Shown: positions 11,856 to 19,156 of the stretch, one piece after another
Numbering within the stretch: the stretch's first letter is position 1
How the letters are laid out: each line of letters begins with the position of its first letter
Assembly (NCBI RefSeq): GCF_010500835.1
Contig: NZ_JAAAMJ010000022.1
Location: forward strand, 1 to 52,288
DNA from: Aurantimonas aggregata
GTDB lineage: Bacteria; Pseudomonadota; Alphaproteobacteria; Rhizobiales; Rhizobiaceae
Length of the DNA stretch: 52,288 nucleotides
Reading direction: 5' to 3'
Made by a program: the position numbers and the translations under genes
The notes under the pieces: generated by a model
Seen by the model: only the letters and a program-made list of their open reading frames with translations
Databases searched by the model: none
Told to the model about the DNA's origin: nothing

Positions 11856-12641
11856 TTACGGGCGGCGCGGCAACCAGCCGAGCCCGTCGGCGGTGGCACC
11901 GGCGGGGACGTATTCGCAGCCGATGAAGCCGGCATAGCCGATGTCGGCGAGGGCCGAGCGGACGGTAGCGAAGTCGATGGTGCCGCTGCCCGGCTCGTGG
12001 CGGCCGGGATGATCGGCAATGTGGACATGGGCGATCGTGTCGCGGCTCGCGTGGATCGCCGTGATCGGATCGTCGCCGGCCGCGACGGTGTGGAAGATGT
12101 CGAGCAGCAGGCCGAGATTGGCGTGGCCGGCTTCTGCGATCGCCTCGCGCGCCGCGGCGGCGGTGGGCAGGAAGTAATCCGGCACGGCGCCGGGGCTCAT
12201 CGCCTCGACGATGATGCGGATGCCGCGCCTCTCGGCTTCCTCTGCGGCGAGGGCGAGGTTCTCGAGATAGCAGGCGCGGTGTTCGGGCCGCCGTTCCGCC
12301 TCGGGCAGGACGCCGGCCATGGCGTGGAGCATGCGGACGCCGATCGCCTCGGCGTAGTCGAACGCCTCGGCAAGGTTGGCGCGGAACTCGTCGCGGCGAT
12401 CGGGAAAGATCGCGATGCCCTTCTCGCCGCGGGCGGCATCGCCCGAGCGCAGGCCGAACTGCACGTAGGGCAGGCCCGCCTCGCGCAGCAGCGCGGCCAT
12501 CGTCTCGGCCGGCACCGAATAGGGCGCGGGATGCTCGATGGCGGAAAACCCTGCGGCGCGGGCGGCCTCGATGCGGGCCTCGAGCGGCCATTCGTTGAAC
12601 AGATAGCCGATATGGGCGCTGTAGCGGGACGTGTCGGTCAT
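11856..12641 (-). CDS. otnI: 2-oxo-tetronate isomerase (hydroxypyruvate isomerase family)
   Basis: Sugar-phosphate-isomerase-like TIM barrel of 261 residues, hydroxypyruvate isomerase family. The metal-site motifs are readable: the catalytic Glu in IIVEAMSPG, LLLDIFHT (Asp/His), HVHIADHPGRHEPGSGTIDF (His and Asp) and the second Glu in IGCEYVP. The order OtnK-OtnC-OtnI, all on one strand, is the canonical gene set in which OtnI converts 2-oxo-tetronate to 3-oxo-tetronate. It is the last gene of the operon; 23 bases separate it from otnC. Hydroxypyruvate isomerase (Hyi) is the alternative name by sequence alone; the neighbours decide for OtnI. Confidence 0.87.
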   Translation of the reverse strand: MTDTSRYSAHIGYLFNEWPLEARIEAARAAGFSAIEHPAPYSVPAETMAALLREAGLPYVQFGLRSGDAARGEKGIAIFPDRRDEFRANLAEAFDYAEAIGVRMLHAMAGVLPEAERRPEHRACYLENLALAAEEAERRGIRIIVEAMSPGAVPDYFLPTAAAAREAIAEAGHANLGLLLDIFHTVAAGDDPITAIHASRDTIAHVHIADHPGRHEPGSGTIDFATVRSALADIGYAGFIGCEYVPAGATADGLGWLPRRP

Positions 12642-12664
12642 CGCGGCTTTCGTTCGGGTCTGGC

Positions 12665-13312
12665 TCAGCTCGGGAAGGCGCGATTGATCTCGGCGATCTG
12701 GGCGGCGTCGAGCGGGCTGGTCTTGCGGTCGCCGAGCAGGAAGAACAGCTTCGCCGTCTCCTCCAGCTCCTCGTAGGTCCAGGCGGCGTCGCGCAGCGAC
12801 TTGCCGGCGACGATCGGGCCATGGTTGGCGAGCAGCATCGCGTGGTGGTCCTTCGCGACCTTGCGCACGGCACCGGCCAGCGCCTGGTCACCCGGCCGGA
12901 AATACGGGACGAGCGGCAGCCGGCCGACGCGCATCACGTGGTAGGCGGTGAGCGGCGGCAGCACGTCGTCGGTCGTCTCGTGGCAGAGACACGAGACCGC
13001 GACGCAGTGCGTCGAGTGCAGATGGACCACGGCCTGCGCCGTCGGCCGCTCATCATAAACCGCGAGGTGGAAGAAGGCTTCCTTGGACGGCGGGTCGCCG
13101 TCGAGCAGGCGTCCGTCGGAGGCGAGATGCGACAGGCGGGCGGGGTCGAGATAGCCGAGCGAGGAATTGGTCGGCGTCAGCAGTAGCGTTCCGTCGTCGA
13201 GGCGAATCGACAGATTGCCGGCGCTGCCGTGCGCCAGCTGCCGGTTATAGAGCGTCTCGCCGGTCCGGGCGATCAGCTCGCGCGCCGCATTGATCTCGTG
13301 CGGCGCGGTCAT
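12665..13312 (-). CDS. otnC: 3-oxo-tetronate 4-phosphate decarboxylase (class II aldolase family)
   Basis: Class II aldolase/adducin fold, 215 residues. Zinc ligands are visible as HLHSTH (about 96-101) with a further His later in the domain (LANHGPIV). The acid/base region is SKEAFFHLAVY and the substrate-phosphate loop is GSAGNLSIRL. OtnC decarboxylates 3-oxo-tetronate 4-phosphate to dihydroxyacetone phosphate. Its ATG at 13312 overlaps the otnK stop by four bases, so the kinase and decarboxylase are translationally coupled. The start is set by that overlap and by the conserved helix that follows. Confidence 0.9.
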   Translation of the reverse strand: MTAPHEINAARELIARTGETLYNRQLAHGSAGNLSIRLDDGTLLLTPTNSSLGYLDPARLSHLASDGRLLDGDPPSKEAFFHLAVYDERPTAQAVVHLHSTHCVAVSCLCHETTDDVLPPLTAYHVMRVGRLPLVPYFRPGDQALAGAVRKVAKDHHAMLLANHGPIVAGKSLRDAAWTYEELEETAKLFFLLGDRKTSPLDAAQIAEINRAFPS

Positions 13313-14586
13313 CGCGGCGCGTCGCCGGCGAGGGCCGAAAGGGCGCGGGCGAAGAAATCGGGGCCGCCGAAATTGCCGGATTTCAGCGCCAGCGCGACGC
13401 GGTGGCGTTCGCCGGTGAGGATCGGCACGCCCGGATCTATCTCCGGCCCGACGGTCAGCGCACCGAGGTCGAGCGCCTGCGCCACGGCGCCGGAGGTCTC
13501 GCCGCCGGCGACGACGAGGCGGGTGACGCCTTTGGCGACGAGCGCCCGGGCGGTTTCGGCGAAGAGGGCGTCGAGCTTTTCCGCCACTGCCTCGCGGCCG
13601 AACTGCGCCTGCGCGGCCGCGACGTCTTCCGGCTTGCCGGAGGAGTAGACCAGCGGCGCCGGATCGGCGGAGCCCTGCAGGAATTCGCAGAGGGTCGCGA
13701 CGGTGACGGCGCCGGACATCACGTCGCCGACGGCGATCGCCAGCGTCGGGTGATCCTTGGCATGGTGTTCGATTTGGCCAAGCGTCGCGCGCGAGCAGCT
13801 GCCGGCAAGGATCGCGCCCGGGCCGGCAATGGCGACGGGGCTCGGGTTGCGGCCCTGGGCGTGGCCCTTCGCGATGAAGTTGGCGGGCAGGCCGATGGCG
13901 ATGCCGGAGCCGCCGGTCAGGAACGGCGCGTCGGCGAGCGCCTCTCCCAGCGCGACCAGATCGTCGTCGGTCGCGGCATCGGCGATGACGAGGATCTCGC
14001 CGCGATCGCCGGCCTCTCGCAGCGCGTCGCGGATGGCCTCTGGCCCGCGCCGGACGACCGGGGCGGCGACGAGCCCGACCGGCGCCTGGCACTGGCGGGC
14101 GAGCCAGCGCCGCAGGTCCGGGTCGGTCATCGGCGTCAGCGGATGGTTCTCCATGCCGCTTTCGCTGAGCAGCCGGTCATGCACGAAGAGATGGCCCTGA
14201 TGCACGGTGCGGCCGACCGTCGGGAAGGCCGGGCAGGCGACGACGCCGCTGACGCCGAGCGCATTCGCCAGCGCCTCGCCGACCGGGCCGATATTGCCCT
14301 CGGGGGTCGAATCGAAGGTCGAGCAGTATTTGAAGACGATCTGCCGGCAGCCCTGGGCCTGCAGCCAGGCGAGCGCCGCCAGCGACTGCGCGACGGCCTC
14401 GGCGGCGGGGATCGAGCGGCTCTTCAGCGAGACGACGCCGGCCTCGATGTCCTTGGGCGCGTCTTCGCCCGGCACGCCCATGAACTGCGAGACCTTGAGC
14501 CCGCCCTGGCCGGGAAGTCCCTTGGCCAGCGTGTTGGCGATGTCGCCGGCGCCGGTGAAGTCGTCGGCGATGACACCGATCAGCAT
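13309..14586 (-). CDS. otnK: 3-oxo-tetronate kinase (DUF1537 family)
   Basis: Four-carbon acid sugar kinase of 425 residues. The N-terminal substrate domain starts IGVIADDFTGAGDIAN, the family signature, and continues with KYCSTFDSTPEGNIGPV. The C-terminal nucleotide domain carries VVAGGETSGAVAQAL and the closing PGVPILTG segment. DUF1537 kinases include OtnK, DtnK/LtnK and OiaK. The adjacent otnC and otnI genes point to OtnK, phosphorylating 3-oxo-tetronate. The start overlaps the end of the racemase-like gene by seven bases. Confidence 0.9.
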   Translation of the reverse strand: MLIGVIADDFTGAGDIANTLAKGLPGQGGLKVSQFMGVPGEDAPKDIEAGVVSLKSRSIPAAEAVAQSLAALAWLQAQGCRQIVFKYCSTFDSTPEGNIGPVGEALANALGVSGVVACPAFPTVGRTVHQGHLFVHDRLLSESGMENHPLTPMTDPDLRRWLARQCQAPVGLVAAPVVRRGPEAIRDALREAGDRGEILVIADAATDDDLVALGEALADAPFLTGGSGIAIGLPANFIAKGHAQGRNPSPVAIAGPGAILAGSCSRATLGQIEHHAKDHPTLAIAVGDVMSGAVTVATLCEFLQGSADPAPLVYSSGKPEDVAAAQAQFGREAVAEKLDALFAETARALVAKGVTRLVVAGGETSGAVAQALDLGALTVGPEIDPGVPILTGERHRVALALKSGNFGGPDFFARALSALAGDAPR

Positions 14587-15257
14587 GGCCCTGTCTCCCC
14601 AATCATCTGCTTCATGCGCGTTACCGCCGCTTCCGGCGCCGTGAACACCGGCACGCTCACGGCGGCGCGTACGGCTTCGGCGGCGCGCGAGGTCGAGAAA
14701 TGCGCCAGCATGATTGCGTCGTGGCCGGAAAGTTCCGGCGCACGGTCGGCGACCAGACGGTTGTGCGTGGCGGCGTCCCCCTTGCGCAGCAGGTCGATCG
14801 CCTCCGCCACGACGATTGTCTCGAGCGTCGCGTCCGAACCGGTCTCGGCGGTGAAGCTATCGAACTCGGCTTCCATGGTCGAGACGGCCGGGCCGAAGGT
14901 CGCCAGCATGCCGATGCGGCTGCCGGCGGCGATCGCCGCGCGAAACATCGCCTCGTTGGGTCGCAGCACCGGGATCGGCAGGATTTCGCTCATCCGGTCG
15001 ATCGCCGGGCCGAAGGCCGAGCAGGTGACGAGGATGCCGTCGGCGCCGATGCGCAGCGCATAGCGGCCGAAATCGACGAAGCGCTCGATCAGCTCTTCGG
15101 AGATCGTCGCGCCTTCCTTGGCCCGGTCGAGCGTCAGCCCGTCGTCGAGGAGGTTGACCGCCTCCGCCTCCGGCCAGAGCGCCGCCATGGCGGAAGCGAC
15201 CGGCTCCATGGCGACCGGGGTCGCGTGGTAGAGGACGATACGGGGTCTGGCTGCCAT
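14580..15257 (-). CDS. Asp/Glu/hydantoin racemase family protein
   Basis: Codes for 225 residues. ATG 15257 is preferred to the in-frame TTG eight codons upstream, which abuts the stop of the preceding gene. The two half-site cysteines expected for this superfamily differ: the first is clear in GILVTCSAFGPAI (about residue 80), but the second position reads IMLAHFSTS, with His replacing the usual Cys. This argues against a two-base racemase and for a decarboxylase-, maleate-isomerase- or single-base-type activity. It sits inside the tetronate operon between the binding protein and otnK, so it may act on a hydroxyacid or oxoacid; the reaction is unknown. Confidence 0.75.
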   Translation of the reverse strand: MAARPRIVLYHATPVAMEPVASAMAALWPEAEAVNLLDDGLTLDRAKEGATISEELIERFVDFGRYALRIGADGILVTCSAFGPAIDRMSEILPIPVLRPNEAMFRAAIAAGSRIGMLATFGPAVSTMEAEFDSFTAETGSDATLETIVVAEAIDLLRKGDAATHNRLVADRAPELSGHDAIMLAHFSTSRAAEAVRAAVSVPVFTAPEAAVTRMKQMIGETGPC

Positions 15258-15277
15258 CGGTCGGTCTTTCGATACGG

Positions 15278-15976
15278 TCAAATGCGGGCGAGGCGCGAGG
15301 TCAGGCCGCCCGCCTCGTAGGCCGCGCCGGCCGCGGCCGAGGTGAAATGCGCGATCAGCCGGGTGGCATCATCCGGGTTCTCCGCGTCCGCGAAGGCGGC
15401 GACGGAGAAATCCGTGCCGGCCTGGACCGCCTCGGGCAGCGGGCCCGCGATCTGGATGCCGTCAACCGACATCAGCTCGCTGATCTGCTGGATGGCGAGG
15501 TCTGCCTTGCCGGCGACGATCTGGCCGGCGGTGAAGCCTTCCGGGATGATCGTCGCCCTGGCGTTGACCGCCTCGGCGATGCCGAGCTTCTCGATCAGCT
15601 TGGCGAAATAGATTCCGCTGGCGCCGCCGCGCGAATAGGCGACCGAGCGCGCCCCGAGGAGGGCGGCCTTGAGGTCCTCGACCGTCTCCAGCTTCGGCGC
15701 CGGCGCGTCGCCGGCGACCGCTACGCCGATCTTCGCCGTGGCGATGGGGGCGACGCTGGATGCGACGACAATGCCGCGCTCGACGAGCTCGGCCATCGAC
15801 TTGTCGATCAGGATGATCGCATCGGCGCGGGTGCCCGCCGCGATGCGCTGCATGATGACGGTGGTGGGGTTCCAGGTCACGTCCGGGGTGATCCCAGTCG
15901 TTTGCGTGAAGGCCGGCAGGAGGCGGCGCTTCAGGGCGACCTCGACGGCCAGCGTGCTCATCAGTTTCAGGGGCAT
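15278..15976 (-). CDS. ModA-like substrate-binding fold protein lacking a signal peptide
   Basis: Codes for 232 residues of type II periplasmic-binding-protein fold, closest in pattern to molybdate-binding ModA proteins (TWNPTTVIMQRIAAG, VAYSRGGASGIYFAKLIEKL, DLAIQQISELM, FTSAAAGAAYEAGGL). The strong ribosome-binding site (CCAAGGAAAA) fixes ATG 15976. The mature fold begins at residue 3 (LKLMSTLAVEVALKRRLLPAF), so no export signal is present. No ABC permease or ATPase gene accompanies it. It may therefore be cytoplasmic, binding a pathway intermediate, or be an orphan duplicate; this is inference. It is second in the operon after the FMN oxidase. Confidence 0.75.
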   Translation of the reverse strand: MPLKLMSTLAVEVALKRRLLPAFTQTTGITPDVTWNPTTVIMQRIAAGTRADAIILIDKSMAELVERGIVVASSVAPIATAKIGVAVAGDAPAPKLETVEDLKAALLGARSVAYSRGGASGIYFAKLIEKLGIAEAVNARATIIPEGFTAGQIVAGKADLAIQQISELMSVDGIQIAGPLPEAVQAGTDFSVAAFADAENPDDATRLIAHFTSAAAGAAYEAGGLTSRLARI

Positions 15977-15993
15977 GATGTTTTCCTTGGGTG

Positions 15994-16013
15994 GGCGACC
16001 ATTGCCGGTCGCC
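15994..16013 (-). other. intercistronic hairpin
   Basis: GGCGACC-ATTGCC-GGTCGCC is a perfect 7-bp stem with a six-base loop between the FMN oxidase gene and the binding-protein gene. No T-tract follows, so it is more likely an mRNA stability or processing element than a terminator. Confidence 0.4.
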
Positions 16014-16034
16014 TGCATGGCTCGGGCGTCCGGC

Positions 16035-17354
16035 TCAGTCGCGCGGGCGGACCGGGGCGAGGTAGCTGGAGTCGAGGTCCTGCGGCCGCTTGACGCCGAT
16101 GAGGGCGAGGTCGCGGTCGATTTCCGCGCGCAGGATGCCGATCGCATGCGACACGCCGTCGGCGCCGCCGATCGCCGCCGCATAGAGGAAGGGCCGGCCG
16201 AGGAAGACGAAGTCGGCGCCGAGCGCCACCGCCTTCAGGACGTCGGTGCCGCGGCGAAGGCCGCTGTCGATCATCACCTTCATCGCGCCCTTCTCGGACG
16301 CGACCTCGGCGAGGCAATCGAGCGGGGCGACGGCGTAGTCGAGCTGGCGGCCGCCATGGTTCGACAGGATCACTCCGTCGACACCGCATTCACGGGCGAT
16401 ACGGGCGTCGCTGGCGGTCATGATGCCCTTGACGACGAGATTGCCCTTCCAGTTGCGGCGGATCGCCTCGACATGGGACCAGGCGAGTTCGTCGCGCTTC
16501 TTGGTGTTGCGCACCAGCTTCGACATCATCGGCGGCCCGCGCTCGGCGTCGGTGTTCTCGAAATGCGGCGTGCCGTGCTTCCAGTAGGTGCGCAGCACCG
16601 TGCCGAGCAGCCAGGACGGGGCGAGCGCGCTCTGCAGCATGACGTTCGGCGTCATCTTGATCGGCATCGAGAAGCCGCTGCGGATATTGTGCTCGCGGTT
16701 GCCGAGCAGCGGCGTGTCGCCGGTGACGACGAGGGTCTCGTAGCCGGCCGCACCGACCCGATCCACCAGCCGGTCGATGCGCGGCTGGTCGCCGGCGAGA
16801 TAGGCCTGGAACCAGGCATCGGGATTGGCGGCGTGGACGTCCTCGAGGCTGATCAGCGAGGAGCCGCTGAGGATCATCGGGATCTTAGCGTCGCGGGCGG
16901 CCTCGGTGAGCTGCAGGTCGGCGCGGTAGGCGATGAAGGCGGCGCCGCCGAGCGGCGCGATGCCGAAGGGCGAGGAATAGTGTTTGCCGAACAGGGTGAC
17001 GCCCTGGTCGCGGCCGGACACGTCGACGAACATGCGCGGCAGGAAGCGGTGCTCGGCGAAGGCGTCGCGGGCGGCGCGCAGCGATGCGCCGGTCTCGACG
17101 GCGCCGGAGACGTAGCCGAAGACCATGCGCGGCAAATGGCGTTTCGCGTGGCGCTCGAAATCGTCGAGAGCGAGGAGGTCGCGGAACTTGCGCGGCGTCG
17201 GCTTCTGCGGCTGCGGCAGGCCGGCGCCCGGATCGGCGCGGGTTTCACTGGCCGGGGCGGTCGTTTCGGCAGGCGCTGCGGTCGGCGCGGCCGGGCTCGG
17301 CGAGGGGGCGGCCTTGGGCGCATCGCCCGCCCGTCTCATTGTATCAACTTCCAT
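16035..17354 (-). CDS. FMN-dependent 2-hydroxyacid oxidase/dehydrogenase (LldD family)
   Basis: Flavoprotein of 439 residues that oxidises a 2-hydroxyacid to a 2-oxoacid. The catalytic site SNHGGRQLD with H333 is intact, as are the FMN-phosphate region MIDSGLRRGTDVLKA and the Lys in LVVKGIM. An N-terminal extension of about 55 residues, low-complexity Ala/Pro/Thr, precedes the domain start (FRDLLALDDFERHAKR). It is the first gene of the tetronate operon. Since no LtnD- or DenD-like dehydrogenase is present, it is the best candidate for making 2-oxo-tetronate; that role is inferred. A GGGAGG site precedes ATG 17354. Its promoter carries a GntR-type palindrome. Confidence 0.9.
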   Translation of the reverse strand: MEVDTMRRAGDAPKAAPSPSPAAPTAAPAETTAPASETRADPGAGLPQPQKPTPRKFRDLLALDDFERHAKRHLPRMVFGYVSGAVETGASLRAARDAFAEHRFLPRMFVDVSGRDQGVTLFGKHYSSPFGIAPLGGAAFIAYRADLQLTEAARDAKIPMILSGSSLISLEDVHAANPDAWFQAYLAGDQPRIDRLVDRVGAAGYETLVVTGDTPLLGNREHNIRSGFSMPIKMTPNVMLQSALAPSWLLGTVLRTYWKHGTPHFENTDAERGPPMMSKLVRNTKKRDELAWSHVEAIRRNWKGNLVVKGIMTASDARIARECGVDGVILSNHGGRQLDYAVAPLDCLAEVASEKGAMKVMIDSGLRRGTDVLKAVALGADFVFLGRPFLYAAAIGGADGVSHAIGILRAEIDRDLALIGVKRPQDLDSSYLAPVRPRD

Positions 17355-17372
17355 ACCTGCCTCCCGACAACG

Positions 17373-17406
17373 CTATCGTCCTCACGCCTACACATTGTCA
17401 ACAATA
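17373..17406 (-). promoter_or_regulatory. promoter of the tetronate operon with GntR-type operator
   Basis: On the minus strand the palindrome ATTGTTGACAAT (17395-17406) contains a consensus -35, TTGACA (17397-17402). After 18 bases comes GATAGC (17373-17378), a weak -10. A second GTTGAC lies 14 bases upstream. The palindrome fits the TNGT-N-ACNA form recognised by FadR-type GntR regulators and is identical to sites at 21195 and 30342. Binding would block the -35. Confidence 0.6.
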
Positions 17407-17467
17407 TCGTCAACATCCTTCGGCGGCGCATTCAGGCCGTGGCGAGGTCGGACAGGCGACGGTGGGC

Positions 17468-17492
17468 GGGGCGGCCCTTCTCGGACCGCCCC
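17468..17492 (-). terminator. GC-rich hairpin after the DapA-like operon
   Basis: GGGGCGGCCC and GGACCGCCCC (one mismatch) enclose a five-base loop, 15 bases beyond the stop of the DapA-like gene. On the minus strand no clear U-tract follows; read on the plus strand a short GTTT does. It is probably a terminator for the minus operon. Confidence 0.4.
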
Positions 17493-17506
17493 GTCGTTTC
17501 AGATCG

Positions 17507-18442
17507 TCAGAATGCCGCCCGACGGTCGGTGCGGGCAAGCCTTGCGAGCAGGCGCTCGACATCGGCCTTGGTGGCGGCGCTGAGCTTCGGCCCCGGCGTG
17601 CGCAGCGTGTCGTTTGCGATCGCCCCGCGCCTGGCCAGGATGTACTTGCGGACCGACAGGCCGATCACCGGCTGCTGCTCGTAGCGCAGCAGCGGCAGAT
17701 GCGCGTCGAACAGGTCCTGCGCCGCGTCGATATCGCCGGCGAGGCTCATGTCGACGACATCGCGCAGCATCTCCGGGAAGGCGTAGCCGGTCATGGCGCC
17801 GTCGGCGCCGCGCTGCATCTCGAGTTCGAGGAACAGCGCGCCGTTGCCGCAGAGGATCGAGACGTGACGGAGCGAGCCGTCGCGCTCCCAGTCGCGCAGC
17901 GCCGAGATCTTGTCGAGGCCGGGCCAGTCCTCGTGCTTCAGCATCACGCAGGAGGGGCTGTCGTTGATGATCCGCTTGATGACGCCCGGCGTCATCTGGA
18001 CGAGGGTCGCCTGCGGATGGTCCTGCAGGACGAAGGGGATGTCCGTGCCGATCTGGGCGATCGCCTGGGCGTAGTAGCCGACGATCTGGTCGTCGGTGCG
18101 CATCGAAGAGGGCGGTGCGATCATCACGGCGGCGGCGCCGGCCGCCATCGCCTCGCCGGCGAGGCGCCGCATGGCGGCAAAGCCCGGCGCAGAGACCCCG
18201 ACGATGATCGGCCGGCTACCGGCGCGGGCGATCACCTGGCGGACGATCTGCAGCGATTCCTCGGGCTCGAGCTTCTGCGCCTCGCCCATGATGCCGAGGA
18301 TGGTCAGCCCGTCGGAGCCGGCCTCCCAGTAGAAGTCGGTCATCCGGTCGACCGAGGCGGCGTCGAGCGAGCCGTCGGGCAGGAAGGGCGTGGGCGCGAT
18401 GGCGAAGACGCCCCTGGTGTCGGAAGAAAGCATGTCTGTCAT
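17507..18442 (-). CDS. dihydrodipicolinate synthase family lyase (DapA-like)
   Basis: Class I aldolase-fold protein of 311 residues. The Schiff-base Lys is K169 in CVMLKHED. The region that normally holds the proton-relay Tyr (Y-N-x-P) reads LQDHPQ, with Asp-His instead of Tyr-Asn, so it is not a true lysine-pathway DapA. The N-terminus GVFAIAPTPFLPDGSLD and the GEAQKLEPEE motif (in place of G-T-T-G-E) also mark a catabolic subgroup. It is probably a 2-oxo-3-deoxy-sugar-acid aldolase or dehydratase, inferred from neighbours. It lies three bases after the RraA-like gene in an SDR-RraA-DapA operon. Confidence 0.85.
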   Translation of the reverse strand: MTDMLSSDTRGVFAIAPTPFLPDGSLDAASVDRMTDFYWEAGSDGLTILGIMGEAQKLEPEESLQIVRQVIARAGSRPIIVGVSAPGFAAMRRLAGEAMAAGAAAVMIAPPSSMRTDDQIVGYYAQAIAQIGTDIPFVLQDHPQATLVQMTPGVIKRIINDSPSCVMLKHEDWPGLDKISALRDWERDGSLRHVSILCGNGALFLELEMQRGADGAMTGYAFPEMLRDVVDMSLAGDIDAAQDLFDAHLPLLRYEQQPVIGLSVRKYILARRGAIANDTLRTPGPKLSAATKADVERLLARLARTDRRAAF

Positions 18443-18445
18443 ATC

Positions 18446-19141
18446 CTATTTCGAGGCGTCGTAACGCGCCTTGGTCTCGGCATTCATCGGGTAGAGGCCG
18501 GGCAGGCTGGCGCCGTTCTCCACTTCCTCGACGATCCAGGCTTCCATGCGCTCCTGCTCGGGGCCTTCGGCGAGGACGTCGTCGAGCAGCGCTTTCGGGA
18601 TGACCACGGCACCGTCGTCGTCGGCGACGATGACGTCGTCGGGGATCACCGCGACGCCGCCGCAGCCGATGGTCTCCTGCCAGCCGACGAAGGTGACGCC
18701 GGCGACCGAGGGCGGGGCGGCGAAGCCGCGGCTCCAGACCGGCAGGCCGGTGCGCGTGACGCCGGCGACGTCGCGCAGCACGCCGTCGGTGATCAGCCCG
18801 GCGACGTTACGCTTGGCCATGCGGGCGCAGAGAATGTCGCCGAAGATGCCGGCATCGGTGACGCCCATGGCGTCGGCGACGACGAGGCAGCCCTCCGGCA
18901 TCGCCTCGATGGCGGCCCTGGTCGAGATCGGCGAGCCCCAGGAGGCCGGCGTCGCCAGATCCTCGCGCGCCGGCACGAAGCGCAGCGTGAAGGCGGGGCC
19001 GACGAGGCGGGGCTGGCCCGGCCTGAGCGGTATGGCGCCGCGCAGCCAGATGTTGCGCAGGCCCTTCTTCAGAAGGATCGTGGTGATGGTGGCGGTCGAG
19101 ACATCCTTGAGGACGGCGATCGCTTCAGCGGTGAGTGTCAT
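18446..19141 (-). CDS. RraA-like protein (HMG/CHA aldolase family)
   Basis: Codes for 231 residues. The fold's metal/substrate motifs are present: DAMGVTDAGIFGDILCARMA followed by GLITDGVLRD, whose Arg-Asp pair is the signature of 4-hydroxy-4-methyl-2-oxoglutarate/4-carboxy-4-hydroxy-2-oxoadipate aldolases. RraA proper, the RNase E inhibitor, is shorter (about 160) and would not be expected in a catabolic operon. The C-terminal extension after VIVADDDGAVVIPK is typical of the catabolic subgroup. It probably cleaves a branched or 4-hydroxy-2-oxo acid to pyruvate or oxaloacetate; substrate unknown. It sits between the SDR and DapA-like genes. Confidence 0.83.
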   Translation of the reverse strand: MTLTAEAIAVLKDVSTATITTILLKKGLRNIWLRGAIPLRPGQPRLVGPAFTLRFVPAREDLATPASWGSPISTRAAIEAMPEGCLVVADAMGVTDAGIFGDILCARMAKRNVAGLITDGVLRDVAGVTRTGLPVWSRGFAAPPSVAGVTFVGWQETIGCGGVAVIPDDVIVADDDGAVVIPKALLDDVLAEGPEQERMEAWIVEEVENGASLPGLYPMNAETKARYDASK

Positions 19142-19156
19142 GTCGGTTCCCCTTGA

